In this document: positions 41,933-52,881 of the stretch, piece after piece
How positions within the stretch are numbered: position 1 is the first letter of the stretch
How the letters are laid out: the number at the start of each line of letters is the position of its first letter
DNA from: Lineus longissimus
Taxonomy: Eukaryota > Nemertea > Pilidiophora > Heteronemertea > Lineidae
Length of the DNA stretch: 64,000 nt
Assembly: GCF_910592395.1 (NCBI RefSeq)
Contig: NC_088318.1
Span: forward strand, 8,000,349-8,064,348
Direction of reading: 5' to 3'
Notes under the pieces: model-generated
What the model saw: the letters and a program-made list of their open reading frames with translations, nothing else
Told to the model about the DNA's origin: nothing
The model's database searches: none
Program-made: the position numbers and the translations under genes

Positions 41933-43244
41933 AAATGTTCTTTCTAACTTTTTTATGCGATTTTATTTGTTTTTATTTATCTTTAAAAAGTGTTGTCACA
42001 CACACGTCGTGTATGTGTGGTGATAAAAACCCCTTAAAACAGATTAGTGGAATTTTGGCTTGCCGACTGCGATACCGGGCTGCAGTGTAAAGCTATTCCC
42101 TAGTGCAGCCTTCTGTCAATCAATGTTATTGGTATCAATTTACTCAAAACTCTTGAATACTAGTATAGTTCTGTTCTCCTAGTATATAGATAAACACATA
42201 CATGTTGATAATAGAGCCTTCATTATCAAATAATGTCATAGTGTAATGTACACTACATATTTATGATATTTATCTTACCAATTTATTACCAAGATTTTTC
42301 TTAAGGAAAAAAATTAGTAAGATAGAAACTATCAATTTCTTGTTAAGAAAATTATTATCGATTATATTCTTGCTAAAACTTACCAATAATAATCTTTGTA
42401 AGATCTTGGAAGATTTTAATTAGTAGTTTATTTCTTAGAAATGTTTTTCTTATAATTTCATTCTGAGAAAAAAATTACCAAGATTTTTCTAATCAGATTC
42501 TTGTAATTTAAATCTTAGCAATATTTATCTTAGTAATTACTTGGTAATATATAACTAATTTAATTAGTAATTTAATTAAGTAAGATTCAGGTCCTGGGCG
42601 CCATGGAAGACTGAACAATCATGACCATTACGAAAGGTGGTAAAGTCTGCACTGTGCCTAGTTAGCATTCAACTCAAGTTGGGGATCGACAGAATGATTG
42701 ATGCATTTCTTTCTGTTCAAAACTTTATTAATTTCCATCCGCCCAAAATAGGCCCCTGCGCCCAAAATACGCTCAGCTGAACAGACACTGAACTGTACAT
42801 ATACAATACAGTGTTATAAAATGAAAAAAGCATGCCAAAAGTTGAAAATAAAGCAGGATTTTTATCATTCCCAACTTGATCGGCCGACAAACTTACTGTA
42901 CACTGGCATGTTTACAATGGTTCCTGGTAGAGATTTCCTGGAAAACACATCCTTGCGCAAGTCAAACATCATTCCATCACAGTTAGACATGAATCCAAGA
43001 AGCCTGATATGCGTAAGACTAGCATGCCGACCTCGTCTCTAGTTTAAATGTTATGTGCATATGTACATGTTTGGCTACCTATATTAGTAATTTGGGGACG
43101 CGTTTTTTTAAACTAGTTTGTCATCTGCTACAACTGTGAGCACATGGCGAGCTGTCAGTTGCAATAATGATTGTGCTCCTCCATCCATACAGAAGAGGCT
43201 ATTATAGCGCGGTATAAAAAGCGTCAAAAATAGGGTGAAAAAAT
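41933..43244. other. No gene; AT-rich repetitive stretch
   Basis: From about 42240 to 42580 the sequence is built from short, shuffled words such as cttaccaa, aattagtaa and ttcttaagaaa, with many local inverted pairs. No coding region is supported. Confidence 0.35.
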
Positions 43245-43625
43245 ACAGGGTGTATTGATCTCCATGCAATTAAAAGGCCTGACATGTCCACCATTTCTCT
43301 CAATGCACAGCTCACATCGTCGCCTAATGTCTCTTATTGCTCGTCTTATCACCTCATGGTCTTGGCGGAGGATATCCACTGCATCTATAATTCGATTTCT
43401 CAACTCCTGGATGTTAGCTGGGGGAGTGGCGTAGACCTTGTTTTTCAAGTAACCCCACAAGAAAAATTCACAGGGTGTAAGATCAGCATTTATTGGAGGC
43501 CATTCAACATCATGAAACAGTGCAATTACTCTGTTGCCAAAAAGCTCTCTCAAACGATCCCTAACAACAATGAGTCGGTGAGGCTTGGCTACAGCCTGAG
43601 CAAACCACACCCGTTATGCTTTTGG
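43245..43625 (-). pseudogene. mariner-type transposase, C-terminal part
   Basis: The minus strand reads KPHRLIVVRDRLRELFGNR, then VEWPPINADLTPCEFFLWGYLKNKVY and a C-terminal CELCIERNGGHV. This is the signature of the Tc1/mariner group in which W-PP-x-x-x-DLTPCDFFLWGY carries the last catalytic acidic residue. The N-terminal HTH and the first catalytic Asp are missing, and the frame breaks upstream. acagggtgta at about 43248, just after the stop, is a likely terminal repeat start. Confidence 0.78.
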
Positions 43626-43875
43626 TAAAAAATTCTTACGTAAGGGGGTCACACTTCCTTCAGTCAAATCCATTATAAGTGGCCTGTCCCCTTACATTAT
43701 GTAACAGCAAGCGAAAACTAAAAGCCATTGACACATCCATTGCAACACAAGAAAATTACTTGGCACAGAGCTGATTCTACCACCTTTCATAATGGTGATG
43801 ATTGCTCAGTCACCTACAGCAGTTACATAATGATCCAGGTACCAATGGATAGAAGACAGACTAAACTTTCTACTG
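43626..43875. other. No gene seen
   Basis: Spacer between the mariner and DIRS-like fragments. Confidence 0.3.
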
Positions 43876-43925
43876 CTACTTCTGTATTTCAGGAATATTG
43901 CTCAGGATTCGAGACATCTGCATTT

Positions 43926-44166
43926 TAAATGGGTATATTTTTTTATGGACACCCAGTATGTAGAATTTTGCATGGGGAACACAGATCTGAAGCGAAATAC
44001 ATTTGCCTATGACTTTTTGAAGCCTATCAACAGGAATGGTGGTACATGGCAATGAATCTTCCAAAAGCAACGTGAAAGCTTGCTTCTGATCAAGAGCAAC
44101 CTGAAAACGTCTGAGGTTGGAATGAAGAAAGATTCCAAATGTCTCATTGACAAAACAGGATCCCAA
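43926..44166 (-). pseudogene. DIRS-like reverse transcriptase/RNase H linker fragment
   Basis: The frame includes LRRFQVALDQKQAFTLLLE, then TIPVDRLQKVIGKCISLQIC and VPHAKFYILGVHK. The V-x-x-L-x-x-x-IGK-x-IS-x-x-x-x-VP pattern is typical of the connection between reverse transcriptase and RNase H in DIRS-type elements. Catalytic boxes are absent, so this is a short relic. A mariner-like end (complement tactgggtgtccataaaaa) overlaps its right side near 43935-43963. Confidence 0.42.
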
Positions 44167-44566
44167 ATAGTTTTGATAACGGTAAAACGGTTCAGCGGTA
44201 AAACCCAGCAGAGTTTACCCTTTCATTACTGGCCAACCAAGGAGAAGTAGATCGACACCCACTGCAGTGTACTGGTAGGCAGCAGAGCATAGATGTAGTA
44301 AAGCATTGATTATTTAAAACATACGGTGCTGCCATCTTTCAATACCATATAGAAAAAAAGCAGAAGTCATAAAGAAGCTTTTGGTTACTTTCTGTAGGGT
44401 CTCGGCCTATTTTAAGGGGTCTTATACTAGATTGGAAAAGGGCAAAACTGAGCTTGTGTCCCGGGGGGGGGGGGGGGTCGTGGGTTAGCCTATAGTAATT
44501 TGTCAGCTTCATAAGCATTTGAATGAACCTGGGTGCGTCCACCATCCATACAACAAATCTGACTTT
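44167..44566. other. No gene; poly(G) run
   Basis: A run of about 16 G follows ccc at 44460-44477. Nothing else is recognised. Confidence 0.4.
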
Positions 44567-44785
44567 ACATTGGAGCTAAATAATCTCAGATTGGTGTTTT
44601 TGCCGATACTCTTTGACCTCCACACAGGCATCATCTTATATTGGAGCTAAATAATCTCAGATTGGTGTTTTTGCCGATACTCTTTGACCTCCACACAGGC
44701 ATCATCTTACATTGGAGCTAAATAATCTCAGACTGGTGTTGTTGCCGATACTCTTTGACCTCCACACAGGCATCATCTTGTACGC
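44567..44785 (+). repeat. 71-bp tandem repeat, three copies
   Basis: ttggagctaaataatctcag starts at about 44570, 44641 and 44712. Each unit runs through tgccgatactctttgacctc to cacacaggcatcatctt. The copies are nearly identical, so the duplication is recent. Confidence 0.9.
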
Positions 44786-45057
44786 TGCTGTTGCTTTGCC
44801 TATTCTAGTCTGTATGTCCTGGTCTGTGACACCATCCTACATCTTGATGCTGCTTAGACGGGGAAACTTCTACACTTTTCCTACCGGTTCTTGTTGGAAT
44901 GTGACAGGGTCCTTGTTGGTCGAGGTAAATGAACATGATATCATAGGATATGCGAAATATACTGTGTTGTACCTGTGACGTCACGACCGAGGGAACTTTG
45001 ATTCATAATTGGAAGAAAGGAACTACAAAAATGCTTTTTAAGTAGTGAATTGATATA
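44786..45057. other. No gene seen
   Basis: Unassigned sequence after the 71-bp repeats. Confidence 0.25.
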
Positions 45058-45234
45058 CAGTAGAACCTATCTATTAATGACACCCTTGGGACTGACGACT
45101 GCTGTCCTTAATAGAGAGGTGTTCTGGTTAGAGAGGTCAAATTGAATTGAAACAACCATTTTGGGAACAAAACTAGTGTCCTTGATAGAGATGTTGTCCT
45201 TAATAGAGAGGTGTCCGCTAAGGGAGGTTCCACT
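45058..45234. mobile_element. pogo/Tigger-type MITE
   Basis: It starts CAGTAGAACC at 45058 and ends GGTTCCACT at 45234, with TA on both sides. It contains the repeated phrases gtccttaatagagaggtgt and ttgatagaga. CAGT-starting ends and TA target sites fit pogo/Tigger or mariner relatives. It is 177 bp with no coding content. Confidence 0.7.
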
Positions 45235-46465
45235 ATATATTTTTCTCACTTCAACCAACATTTTCAAATGGGGAATTACGCTGTTTCTTTTCGATTTGGC
45301 ATTGTTCCATTCAATCCTGGAGCTCCCCTTTAATAATGAGGATATCTACTCCATAACAATATCAAGAGATAGAGGCAATAAACTACATTTCTTCGAAAAT
45401 CTTGAACTTTGCTGCCCCCCATCCCCCCTTTTAATTCAATAATGAATTTGAAATTAATATATATAAACCAATGTGAACAGGCCTGTCTTCGATTATACAT
45501 GATATGCAGTTATAATTTTGTTAGGGGATTACAGACCATGTCATATAACTTTGGCTAAGAAAATTAATGGTCAGGGGAAGTTTCCCTTAGGTGAATTTTG
45601 CTGTTTCTCCACTTGCACACCACAATCATGACTATTATGAACTTATCACCAAGGCAAACTATTTTTGTTCTCAATCATTTCCTGCAGACATTGCCACTTG
45701 CCGTTCGCCAGAGCTCATTATTCAAATTGCCTGGTCAGAACAGTGCCATCTATTGGAGCATTGTTAAAATACGCTGATTCAAGAGATTTCAATCAAACCC
45801 AATATCACGAGAAATGAGAAAAATATCTAAAATATTATACTCAGTGAGGATTACTCCATTACATTCCTCATTGGTTAAGGCTGATTTTGGGATTTAAACA
45901 ATGCCTTGTTAAATTGAGTCCACATCGTAGCAGACAATATTTTTAGGCAATGCTTAATGCTATGTCACTGTGTAGCAAGATATGTCAAAAAGGCACAATG
46001 GCACCATTACCCACAGATGTAAATGCCTGGCATTTATGGTTCCGGAGATCAGATAGTAAATTTACGCTATTTTACCCGTTACCTTGAAAAGTAGGTCAAT
46101 CCCAAACCCGGGTAGTATGTGATATAGGCTCATCAGCAGTGTCCACAATAAAAATTTTATGATTTTAGCTCACATAATTCCTGAGATATAGTAGTTTTTC
46201 ACTAGAAGCACCACCTAGGGCCAAACATAGTATAGAAGATAACGTGCTCAGTCCCACTTAAGTCCCCCCGGCTTGGGTGCAAGTTAGAATGCACCATTCA
46301 CAGGGGAACTGTTTTTACATATCAAGGTTGTAGAGATTATGATGTTGAAGCCCTCAGTAAAACCCTAAGTTGGCTGAGCTGGAGGACAGCTTCCTCTATC
46401 ACTTTGAACCCTAAGAGAGGGCTGAGTGGCAGTCACCATCTTCTGCAATGGTGCTAAGGTCAAAT
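45235..46465. other. No gene; degenerate Family 1 piece
   Basis: Only a degenerate Family 1 unit (accttgaaaagtaggtcaat near 46081) is recognised, at about 46060-46220. No coding region. Confidence 0.4.
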
Positions 46466-46469
46466 TTAA

Positions 46470-47435
46470 AAAATATATGTTGGTGTCATGATTTGCTGTG
46501 TGAGGCCTCGTTGCTGGAAGAAGTCCTGAATTGCCGTCTTATTGTTTGATTCTGAGAAAATAGGTGTCCAGTTCTTGTGTATATGATTTTCTGTGCTCGG
46601 TTTTGGTATCTTTGCCAATGGTTGGATCATCGAAAAGTACCCAGATGATACCCCTTGCTTTGTCATCGGGTGATGTTTAAGCCATCAGATGTATTGATGT
46701 TAATTGACCGCTCATATTTCAAGCCTTCTGCAACTTGAAGGTTAGTATGTAGTTGCATTGTCTTTCTTGGGTCATCTGGAACACGTGATAGAATAGCATC
46801 CTTTAACTTTGGTTCCATAGATTCTATGATGTTATCAATAGCTTGAATTGTTCTCTTTTCAGAATGTGTTTGGTTCTGCAGGAACAGGTGTAGGTAGCTG
46901 AGTAGAGGTGTGTTGGGATCATTGACTTCTTGTGTATTGAGAAGTTTAATGTCGTGTGATGTGTGTTTATTTTCTCTCATTCTGTTGAGGCAATGGGTAA
47001 AGTTCACTTTCGTTGTCTTGTCTTTGAATATCTGTAAGTTCAAACATGTTCACAGTTCTGTGCCATAGGTTGGTTGCAAGGGGGGCATATCCAAGATCAC
47101 TGTTCTTGAAGATGTAACTGTCACATACTGGCTTAAGTTGAAACATGTAACCAATAAATATCAGCGAGTATCCTCCGAAATTTCCGAACATGGATACCTC
47201 ATCTATGAATTTGACTTCACTCATTTGTGTTCTTAATGTATTGAGTGTCTTGCTGTCGAGTGGTTTGTGTGTAAGTTTCTGACTGACTGGTATATGAAAT
47301 TGAGAATGGATGGTATTTCCTTTGATGAGGAAAGCAGCTTTCCCAGTTGGAGCAAGAAGAAGTATGCATGGTTTGGCGGGGTCTAATCCAGGACCTTTGG
47401 TGAGGTATTTCAGAAGGGACTCGTGCAACAAATTG
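46470..47435 (-). pseudogene. PIF1-type helicase of a Helitron/Helentron, frameshifted
   Basis: On the minus strand from 47431: CILLLAPTGKAAFLIKGNTI (Walker A region with the usual GKAA-x-x-I-x-G-x-TIH run), then KFIDEVSMFG (Walker B), FGGYSLIFIGYMFQLKPV (motif III; the usual GD is GY) and NMFELTDIQRQDNE. A frame change near 47000 continues as LNRMRENKHTSHDIKLLN, AIDNII and a final DGLN block near 46680. The order and the R-E/DI spacing fit Helitron PIF1 helicases. Rep nuclease and OTU or APE domains are not present here. The right end is cut by a Family 1 repeat at about 47445. Confidence 0.75.
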
Positions 47436-47449
47436 GAGGTATGTGTTTT

Positions 47450-47928
47450 CCCAGATCAGATCGGAATCCTGTGTCCAAGGTTACATGACGTAATGAGTGA
47501 TGTGTACCAAATTTCAAGTTCATAGCTTTAGTGGTTAAGAAACGTGCCATAGTTACACTGAAACGACCAATTTACGCCATTTGACCTCTGTGACCTTGAA
47601 AAGCAGGTCTAATCAAAAACTCATATGATATGTGATGTATCCTTGCTAGGAGAATCTACCATAAAAATGTTATTGAAAACGAATAACTAAAAATGAGATA
47701 TTGCACATTTCAACTTTTCGGTTTTAGCCCCCTGGTAACAAAGTCAAGAATCAGACCGGAGCAAAATTCAGTGTCAGGGTACATATGACCTTGAGCATGA
47801 TGTATACAAAGTTTCAGGTTCATAGCACAAGCGGTTAAGAAACGTGCCAGAGGATAAAAATGGACGACGACGACGACGACAACGGACACAGTGCCATCGT
47901 ATAGACTCCCCTACGGTGAGCCAAAAAA
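47450..47928 (+). repeat. Family 1, 3' part
   Basis: It starts inside a unit, has the central phrase near 47581, a GACGACGACGACGACAACGG run and ends cctacggtgagccaaaaaa. Confidence 0.75.
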
Positions 47929-48174
47929 GAAACTCAAATTGACTAATTAGAGTACTGGTGTGTCATTGTTTGTGAAATTTTCAGACTTCACCTCTCGTTG
48001 TAGTCATTATCACACCCAAAGGATCCAAGATGAAGATGAAAATGTGCCCAATTCCACAGCATGTACAATCACCTGCGTTTGTTTGATACAACAAGCATAG
48101 CATTGAATGTCCCCCGTCGCGGTTGGGTGTTTTTTTAAAAATGTGTAGTTTGAATCTGTGTGGTGTTGTTGGCT
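47929..48174. other. No gene seen
   Basis: Unassigned spacer. Confidence 0.25.
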
Positions 48175-49165
48175 GTCATTGACTGAAGTTTATGGTTCAG
48201 TTGGGTGTCCCAGTAACGTGACACACCGAATTTCAAGCCAAAATATTTTGACGTTCAGAAGTTACAGAGCGGAAGGGAATTTTCATGATTTTCAGGAAGT
48301 GCCCCCTATGGGGCAGAAAAATGTAAGAAAATAAAAATTCGACAGATATATCGTGTACCTTTGTTAGCCTAGTCTACCACAAAGATTTGGTAAAGATCGG
48401 AGAAACATTAAGCGAGTTCTAACACTTTATGTGTTTTTGGTTATTGGACCCCTGGTGGCACAATCGAGAATGAAACTCGGCCAATTTTTCGACGCGACAC
48501 ACCTTTGGCCCATCCTTTATCAGCACACGAAATTTCAATCCAAAATATTTGTCGTTCAGAAGTTACAAAGCGGAAGGGAATTTTCATGATTTTCAGAAAG
48601 TGCCCCCTATAGGGCAGAAAAATGAATGAAACTAAAAACCTGGGTGATATATCGTGTACCTTTGTTAGCTTAGTCTACCATAAAAATATGGTAAAGATCG
48701 GACGAATATTAAGCGAGTTCTATGGTTTTGGCCCCCTGCCGGCCACATGGAGAATCAAACTCGGCCGATTTTTCGACGCGACACACCTTTGGCCCAATCT
48801 CTATCTGCACACCAAATTTCAATCCAAAATATTTTGTCGTTCAGAAGTTACAGAGCGGAAGGGAATTTTCATGATTTTCAGGTTTTCAGATTTTCCCCAA
48901 AAGGGCAGAAAAATGAATGAAACCAAAAACCCGGGTGATATATTGTGTATCTATGTTAGCTTAGTCTACCATAAAAATATGATAAAGATCGACGAATATT
49001 CTAACACTTGATGAGTTTTTGGTTTTGGCACCTGGCGGCCAAATTCAGAATCAAACTCGACCGATTTTTCGACGCGAAGCACCTTTGGCCCACCCTCTAT
49101 CAGCACATCAAATTTCAATCCAAAATATTTTGTCGTTCAGAAGTTATAGAGCAGACAGGAAACGT
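48175..49165 (+). repeat. Family 4: ~295-bp tandem units
   Basis: The phrase cgttcagaagttacagagcg recurs near 48253, 48553, 48838 and 49133. Each unit contains gaattttcatgattttcag, ttagtctaccataaaaat, a 'gccccctg-gcc-aca' segment and ttttcgacgcgacacacc. Unit size and internal phrasing parallel Family 1, though the sequences differ. A cagacaggaaacgtgcgtcc run closes the array. Confidence 0.7.
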
Positions 49166-49475
49166 GCGTCCGGCGAGCGGCGCAACATTTTGCCTCCTAC
49201 AGGCCAGGCCGGGAATCTGACCGGGATGATTTTTAGTGGGCCACATCTTCAGATGTCCTTCACTCCTTCCACCAAATATCGATTAAATTGCTTGAGTCGT
49301 TTAGAAGCTGTAGGGTTGAAACAAACAAAAAGTTGGTGCCATGTACTAATACCATGTCCCCCTACACAAGCTCCGGGGGACAACAACCACCTGCTACAGT
49401 CTGCATTGCTTGAACAGGCTAATGATAGCCAGAACAAGGCATCAAAGGCATTTTCAACATGTTCATGTAGGCTAA
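49166..49475. repeat. Left flank unit of a duplicated segment
   Basis: gaacaggctaatgatag through ggcattttcaacatgttcat at about 49408-49470 is repeated at 50306-50358. The second copy lacks the insertion at 49476-50223. No gene in the rest. Confidence 0.6.
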
Positions 49476-50223
49476 AGCTCTGTGTACACTGGCAACATTT
49501 CAGGAAACAACAGGACACAACACAAGTGGACACAACCAGACATAAAAAATAGGCCTTGTATACACTAGGTAACAAGTTTTGATACATGTTTGGATACTTG
49601 TTGCAAGATGTGTCCAGAAAATGAGCGGGAAAGCATATTTCCTGAAGAAAAATGGCTCCTACAAAGAGGAAAAATTTGTTGTGGCAGCTGCAGCAGTAAT
49701 TTTTACAGTGATTTTGGCGAGAAGGAGGGCACAGAGGATGAAAGAAAAGAGACTGTGGACAAGGCCATGGATAACATTGAGAGAAAGACATGGGCCTATC
49801 ATTGTCTACTGAAAGAGCTGAGGATGGGGGACAAACCCTCCTACAAAAAATGTCCTCAGAATGGACGAGACATCATTTGATGAATTGCTAGCGAAGGTAG
49901 AACCGCTCATAAAGAAGAAGGACACCCATCTCAGGGACTCGATCCCTGCAGCAGAGAGGCTTGCCCTAACCTTACGATTCCTTGCATCAGGTAGATCAGC
50001 TGACTAGAAGCTGATTTCTGATTGTTCAGAACTTGGACACATTTGGAAACATATGTTCAAATAATTGCATTTCAATTTATTTGCAACAAGTGGACACAAA
50101 TGTGGCGACTTGTGTCGAGAACATTTTTACCCTGTGTACACTATTGCCATTTTTGAAAACATCGTGTATCCACTTGTGTTGTGTCCACTTGTATCCTAAA
50201 ATGTGTCCAGTGTACACAGGCCT
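49476..50223. mobile_element. PIF/Harbinger-type element, non-autonomous
   Basis: Ends agctctgtgtacactgg (49476) and ccagtgtacacaggcct (to 50223) are inverted repeats, with further match over caagtggacacaac and ttgtgttgtgtccactt. TAA flanks it at 49473-49475 and 50224-50226. It carries one transposase exon fragment. A nearby duplicate of the flanking sequence (50306-50400) represents the unoccupied state. Confidence 0.78.
49690..50005 (+). pseudogene. Harbinger (HARBI1-like) transposase, N-terminal fragment
   Basis: Across two frames the plus strand reads AAAAVIFTVILARRRAQRM, then LWTRPWITLRERHGP, LKELRMGDKPSYKN and RMDETSFDELLAKVEPLI, KKDTHLRDSIPAAERL and ALTLRFLASG. This order (R-x-WV-x-PW, L-ELR-D-x-x-x-YKN, RM-x-x-x-xFDELL, R-x-x-I-x-x-ERLA-TLRFLA-G) is diagnostic for Harbinger transposases before the DDE core. 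A stop follows at about 50005, and no catalytic domain remains. A frameshift near 49810-49850 separates the two halves. Confidence 0.82.
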
Positions 50224-50569
50224 TAAGGGTCATTCAAATATAAAGTAATGCCACACAGACATGACAGAAGGATGATGCATGATGACGGTGTAGCCCATTG
50301 CTTGAACAGGCTAACGATAAACAGAACAAGGCATTCAAGGCATTTTCAACATGTTCATACAAGGGTCATTCATAATGCCACACAGAAGGATGATAAATGA
50401 TGATCGTGTAGCCTATAGCGCAAGGTCCACAGGATACAATATGTGCTCATCCAGAAACAAATCTGAAGGAACATCCATGAAACTGATTCCATGGAGACAC
50501 TTCCCGAAACACAGTATCAATACAGGTCAGCCTATAAAATGACTGGCTTGGAATGATACCAAATGTAAA
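50224..50569. other. Duplicate flank; no gene
   Basis: It contains the second copy of the segment described at 49166-49475. No coding region. Confidence 0.5.
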
Positions 50570-51095
50570 TTAGGGAGAAGTTTCAAAGGGTTAAAAAGCG
50601 TGCTATAGTATATAGCAAAATGAAAGTTTTATGTCATTTAACCTCTGTGACTTTGAAAAGTAGGTCAAATCAAAAACCCATGTGACATATGATATCGTAT
50701 GTTGGTTAGATGAACCCATGATATCGGAAACGGCCAATTTACGCCATTTGGCCTCTGCGACCTTAATTAGGTCAAATCAAAAACCTGTATGATATGTGAT
50801 GCATCCTCACTGGAAGAAGAAACCATAAAAATTTCGATCAAAAAAGAGTCATTCATAAGAGAGATTACGCACTTTAAAGGTTTTCACTTCGCGCTCCCTT
50901 GTGGCCAAGTCAAGAATCAGCTCGGACCAAAATTCATTGTCAGAGGTCACCTGACCTCGGGGTCCTGTGTAAAAAGTTTTAAGTTCATAGTTCTAGTGGT
51001 TAAGAGGCGCGCCACTGTTTTTGAAACAGGACACAGATGACGACAGATGACGGACACAGCGGTATTGTATAGACTCCCCTACGGTGAGCTAAAAA
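50570..51095 (+). repeat. Family 1, two units with right end
   Basis: Central phrases near 50640 and 50749 (the second shortened), then aacaggacacagatgacgac and the ending cctacggtgagctaaaaa. Confidence 0.72.
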
Positions 51096-51278
51096 CCAAG
51101 GAACATTGCAAACCTTAGTAGGATGTGCAGTCTTAACAAGCCATACGAACAGAAATACATACAACATACTACAGAACTAACCAGTTGCAAAATATCTCAA
51201 GTCTCAGATAAATTTGTTTTGCAAACAAAGTTAAAAGGATGAAGGTCAGCAAATATCACCAAAAACAACAAGGATGAC
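51096..51278. other. No gene seen
   Basis: Unassigned. Confidence 0.25.
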
Positions 51279-51464
51279 ACTGTGGGTGGACACTTCAACA
51301 CCCCGGGACATAAGGGTCTGGATGACGTCAAAGCGCATGTGCTGACCTTCATCCGTCTTCCACCGAACTCTCAGGAAGCCCTGCAAAAGAGATTGATCAT
51401 AGTACTAGACTGGATCCATCGCTTACACACCACAGCTCCTTTTGGTCTAAATCTACTGGACTAA
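51279..51464 (+). pseudogene. Penelope-like element GIY-YIG C-terminus (fragment C)
   Basis: The frame reads VGGHFNTPGHKGLDDVKAHV and, later, KRLIIVLDWIHRLHTTAPFG followed by LNLLD and a stop. HFN-x-PGH, then R-x-x-x-E/D-x-WI-x-x-L-x-T-x-x-PFGLN is the closing segment of the GIY-YIG-containing C-terminus of many Penelope-like elements. Upstream catalytic GIY-YIG residues are missing. Confidence 0.6.
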
Positions 51465-51604
51465 TTAGTCACCTGGCCGATGATACCTTACCTCGTCTTC
51501 ATATATTTATTTAACCGTATCATCCTCCAGGTTAGATCCGGCTGCACCTGCTTGGACAGCTTACCTTTTCTGCCACTGCAAACTCACCCCACTTTGGGGA
51601 CAGA

Positions 51605-52211
51605 TGTAACACACTGTGTCACACATCTCCTTTCTATAACAATGTTACTGTAGAGCACACCATACATCCACCTTGAGGGTTTGTACGCCACCTCTATAAG
51701 GCTTTGGTCTCAAGACACACACCATTTGTCGCTTGGACTTTCTGTCTCAACTGGAAGACAGCCAGTCACAACAGGCTTTTTTGTCATTGCACAGACCATC
51801 CGGTCATTCACCCATGACCCCCGCGTATAAACATCATTTTCTTGGTATCTGATAAGGCTCAATAAGACGCCGAAATCGTGTATTTCTCCCAGCGTGTGCA
51901 GGCTATTGTTGTGTAATGATATGTAAATTAAAATGAGATGTCTAGAGCACCCATGCGCTGGCCAATAAGTGATGAGCCTGGTTTTCCCATGCCAGTAGCT
52001 GTTACGTAATAGCCATGAGGTTGCTAGAGGTAGCCCGCACAGTTTCCCGTGAGAGAGTTGGATTAAGATACTGGTGGTGTGTGTATCGGATCTGGAGTAC
52101 AATACATGATTTATAATTGATATATATATTCGTTCCTTGAACTATGTTTTATGACTCGTTCGTGAGCACAAAGAGCCTGGAATAACCTTGGAGGAATAAC
52201 CCAATATTACA
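51605..52211 (+). repeat. Candidate 5' LTR of Ty3-type element
   Basis: It starts TGTAACAC at 51605 and ends ...attaCA at 52211, directly before TGGCGACC, a typical tRNA primer-binding start. A tatatatatt box lies at 52121-52130. The left edge is uncertain because no second LTR copy was found downstream. Confidence 0.4.
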
Positions 52212-52229
52212 TGGCGACCTTCCCAGTCG
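52212..52229 (+). other. Candidate primer-binding site
   Basis: tggcgaccttcccagtcg follows the LTR end. The TGG start complements a tRNA CCA end. The tRNA is not identified. Confidence 0.4.
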
Positions 52230-52449
52230 TTCTGACTCCGTGTCAGAAGATTTTCTGAGGATTGTCTGTGCATGAGTGTACGATTCTACGAGTGAGACAA
52301 TACAAGAAACTAAGGATTTCGCCAGACCGTAAGAGTAGTGATGAGCAGTAGGAATTACAGCTCCATCAACGCCAGCGAGGACTACTGCGTCCAAAAATAT
52401 TCCCCACGTCAGACTACCGGACGGCCCGTTTGCCGTCACCTCAGGAAAT

Positions 52450-52715
52450 AGTGAGTTTGTTCTACGGTGTTAGAGCCAGAAGGCTCACCATACGGCCTGT
52501 TTGCCGTCACGTCAGGAAAAGTGTGTTCGTTATGCGGTGTTAGAGCCAGAAGGCTCGCCATACGGTCCTGCCGTCAGGAGGAAGTGACTTTTCTACGGTG
52601 TTAGAGGCAGTTGGCTCGCCGGCAGCACGTTTTGCTGCGACAGAGACTAGAAATCCTACAGTGTGAAAGTTATGGTGTTAGAGCCAGTAGGCTCGCCAGG
52701 CAGCCCGTCTTGGTG
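52450..52715 (+). repeat. Four imperfect units with a GAGCC...GGCTC stem-loop
   Basis: ggtgttagagccagaaggctcgcc and variants occur near 52466, 52537, 52597 and 52677. Each forms a small hairpin (GAGCC, loop aga-a, GGCTC). The units occupy the place where gag should begin. Confidence 0.65.
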
Positions 52716-52881
52716 CCGAGGTGATGTACGTTGTAGGTGAAACAGTAGCATCCAAAATTCAAAGACAGCAGGCCAGAACATTTGTTTGAAGCCAAATTCA
52801 GCCAAAGAGGAGAAATTCGACCACAACCATGAAAACAAAGAAATTCGGGACATTCTTGTGACATTGACAATTGAGAGCTAA

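Noticed and set aside
44460-44477. Poly(G) run as a regulatory G-quadruplex
   Set aside because: A single homopolymer beside no gene; it may be partly a sequencing artefact.
49249-49791. 180-codon minus-strand frame
   Set aside because: It spans the boundary of the Harbinger-type element and lies opposite the transposase fragment; no motif.
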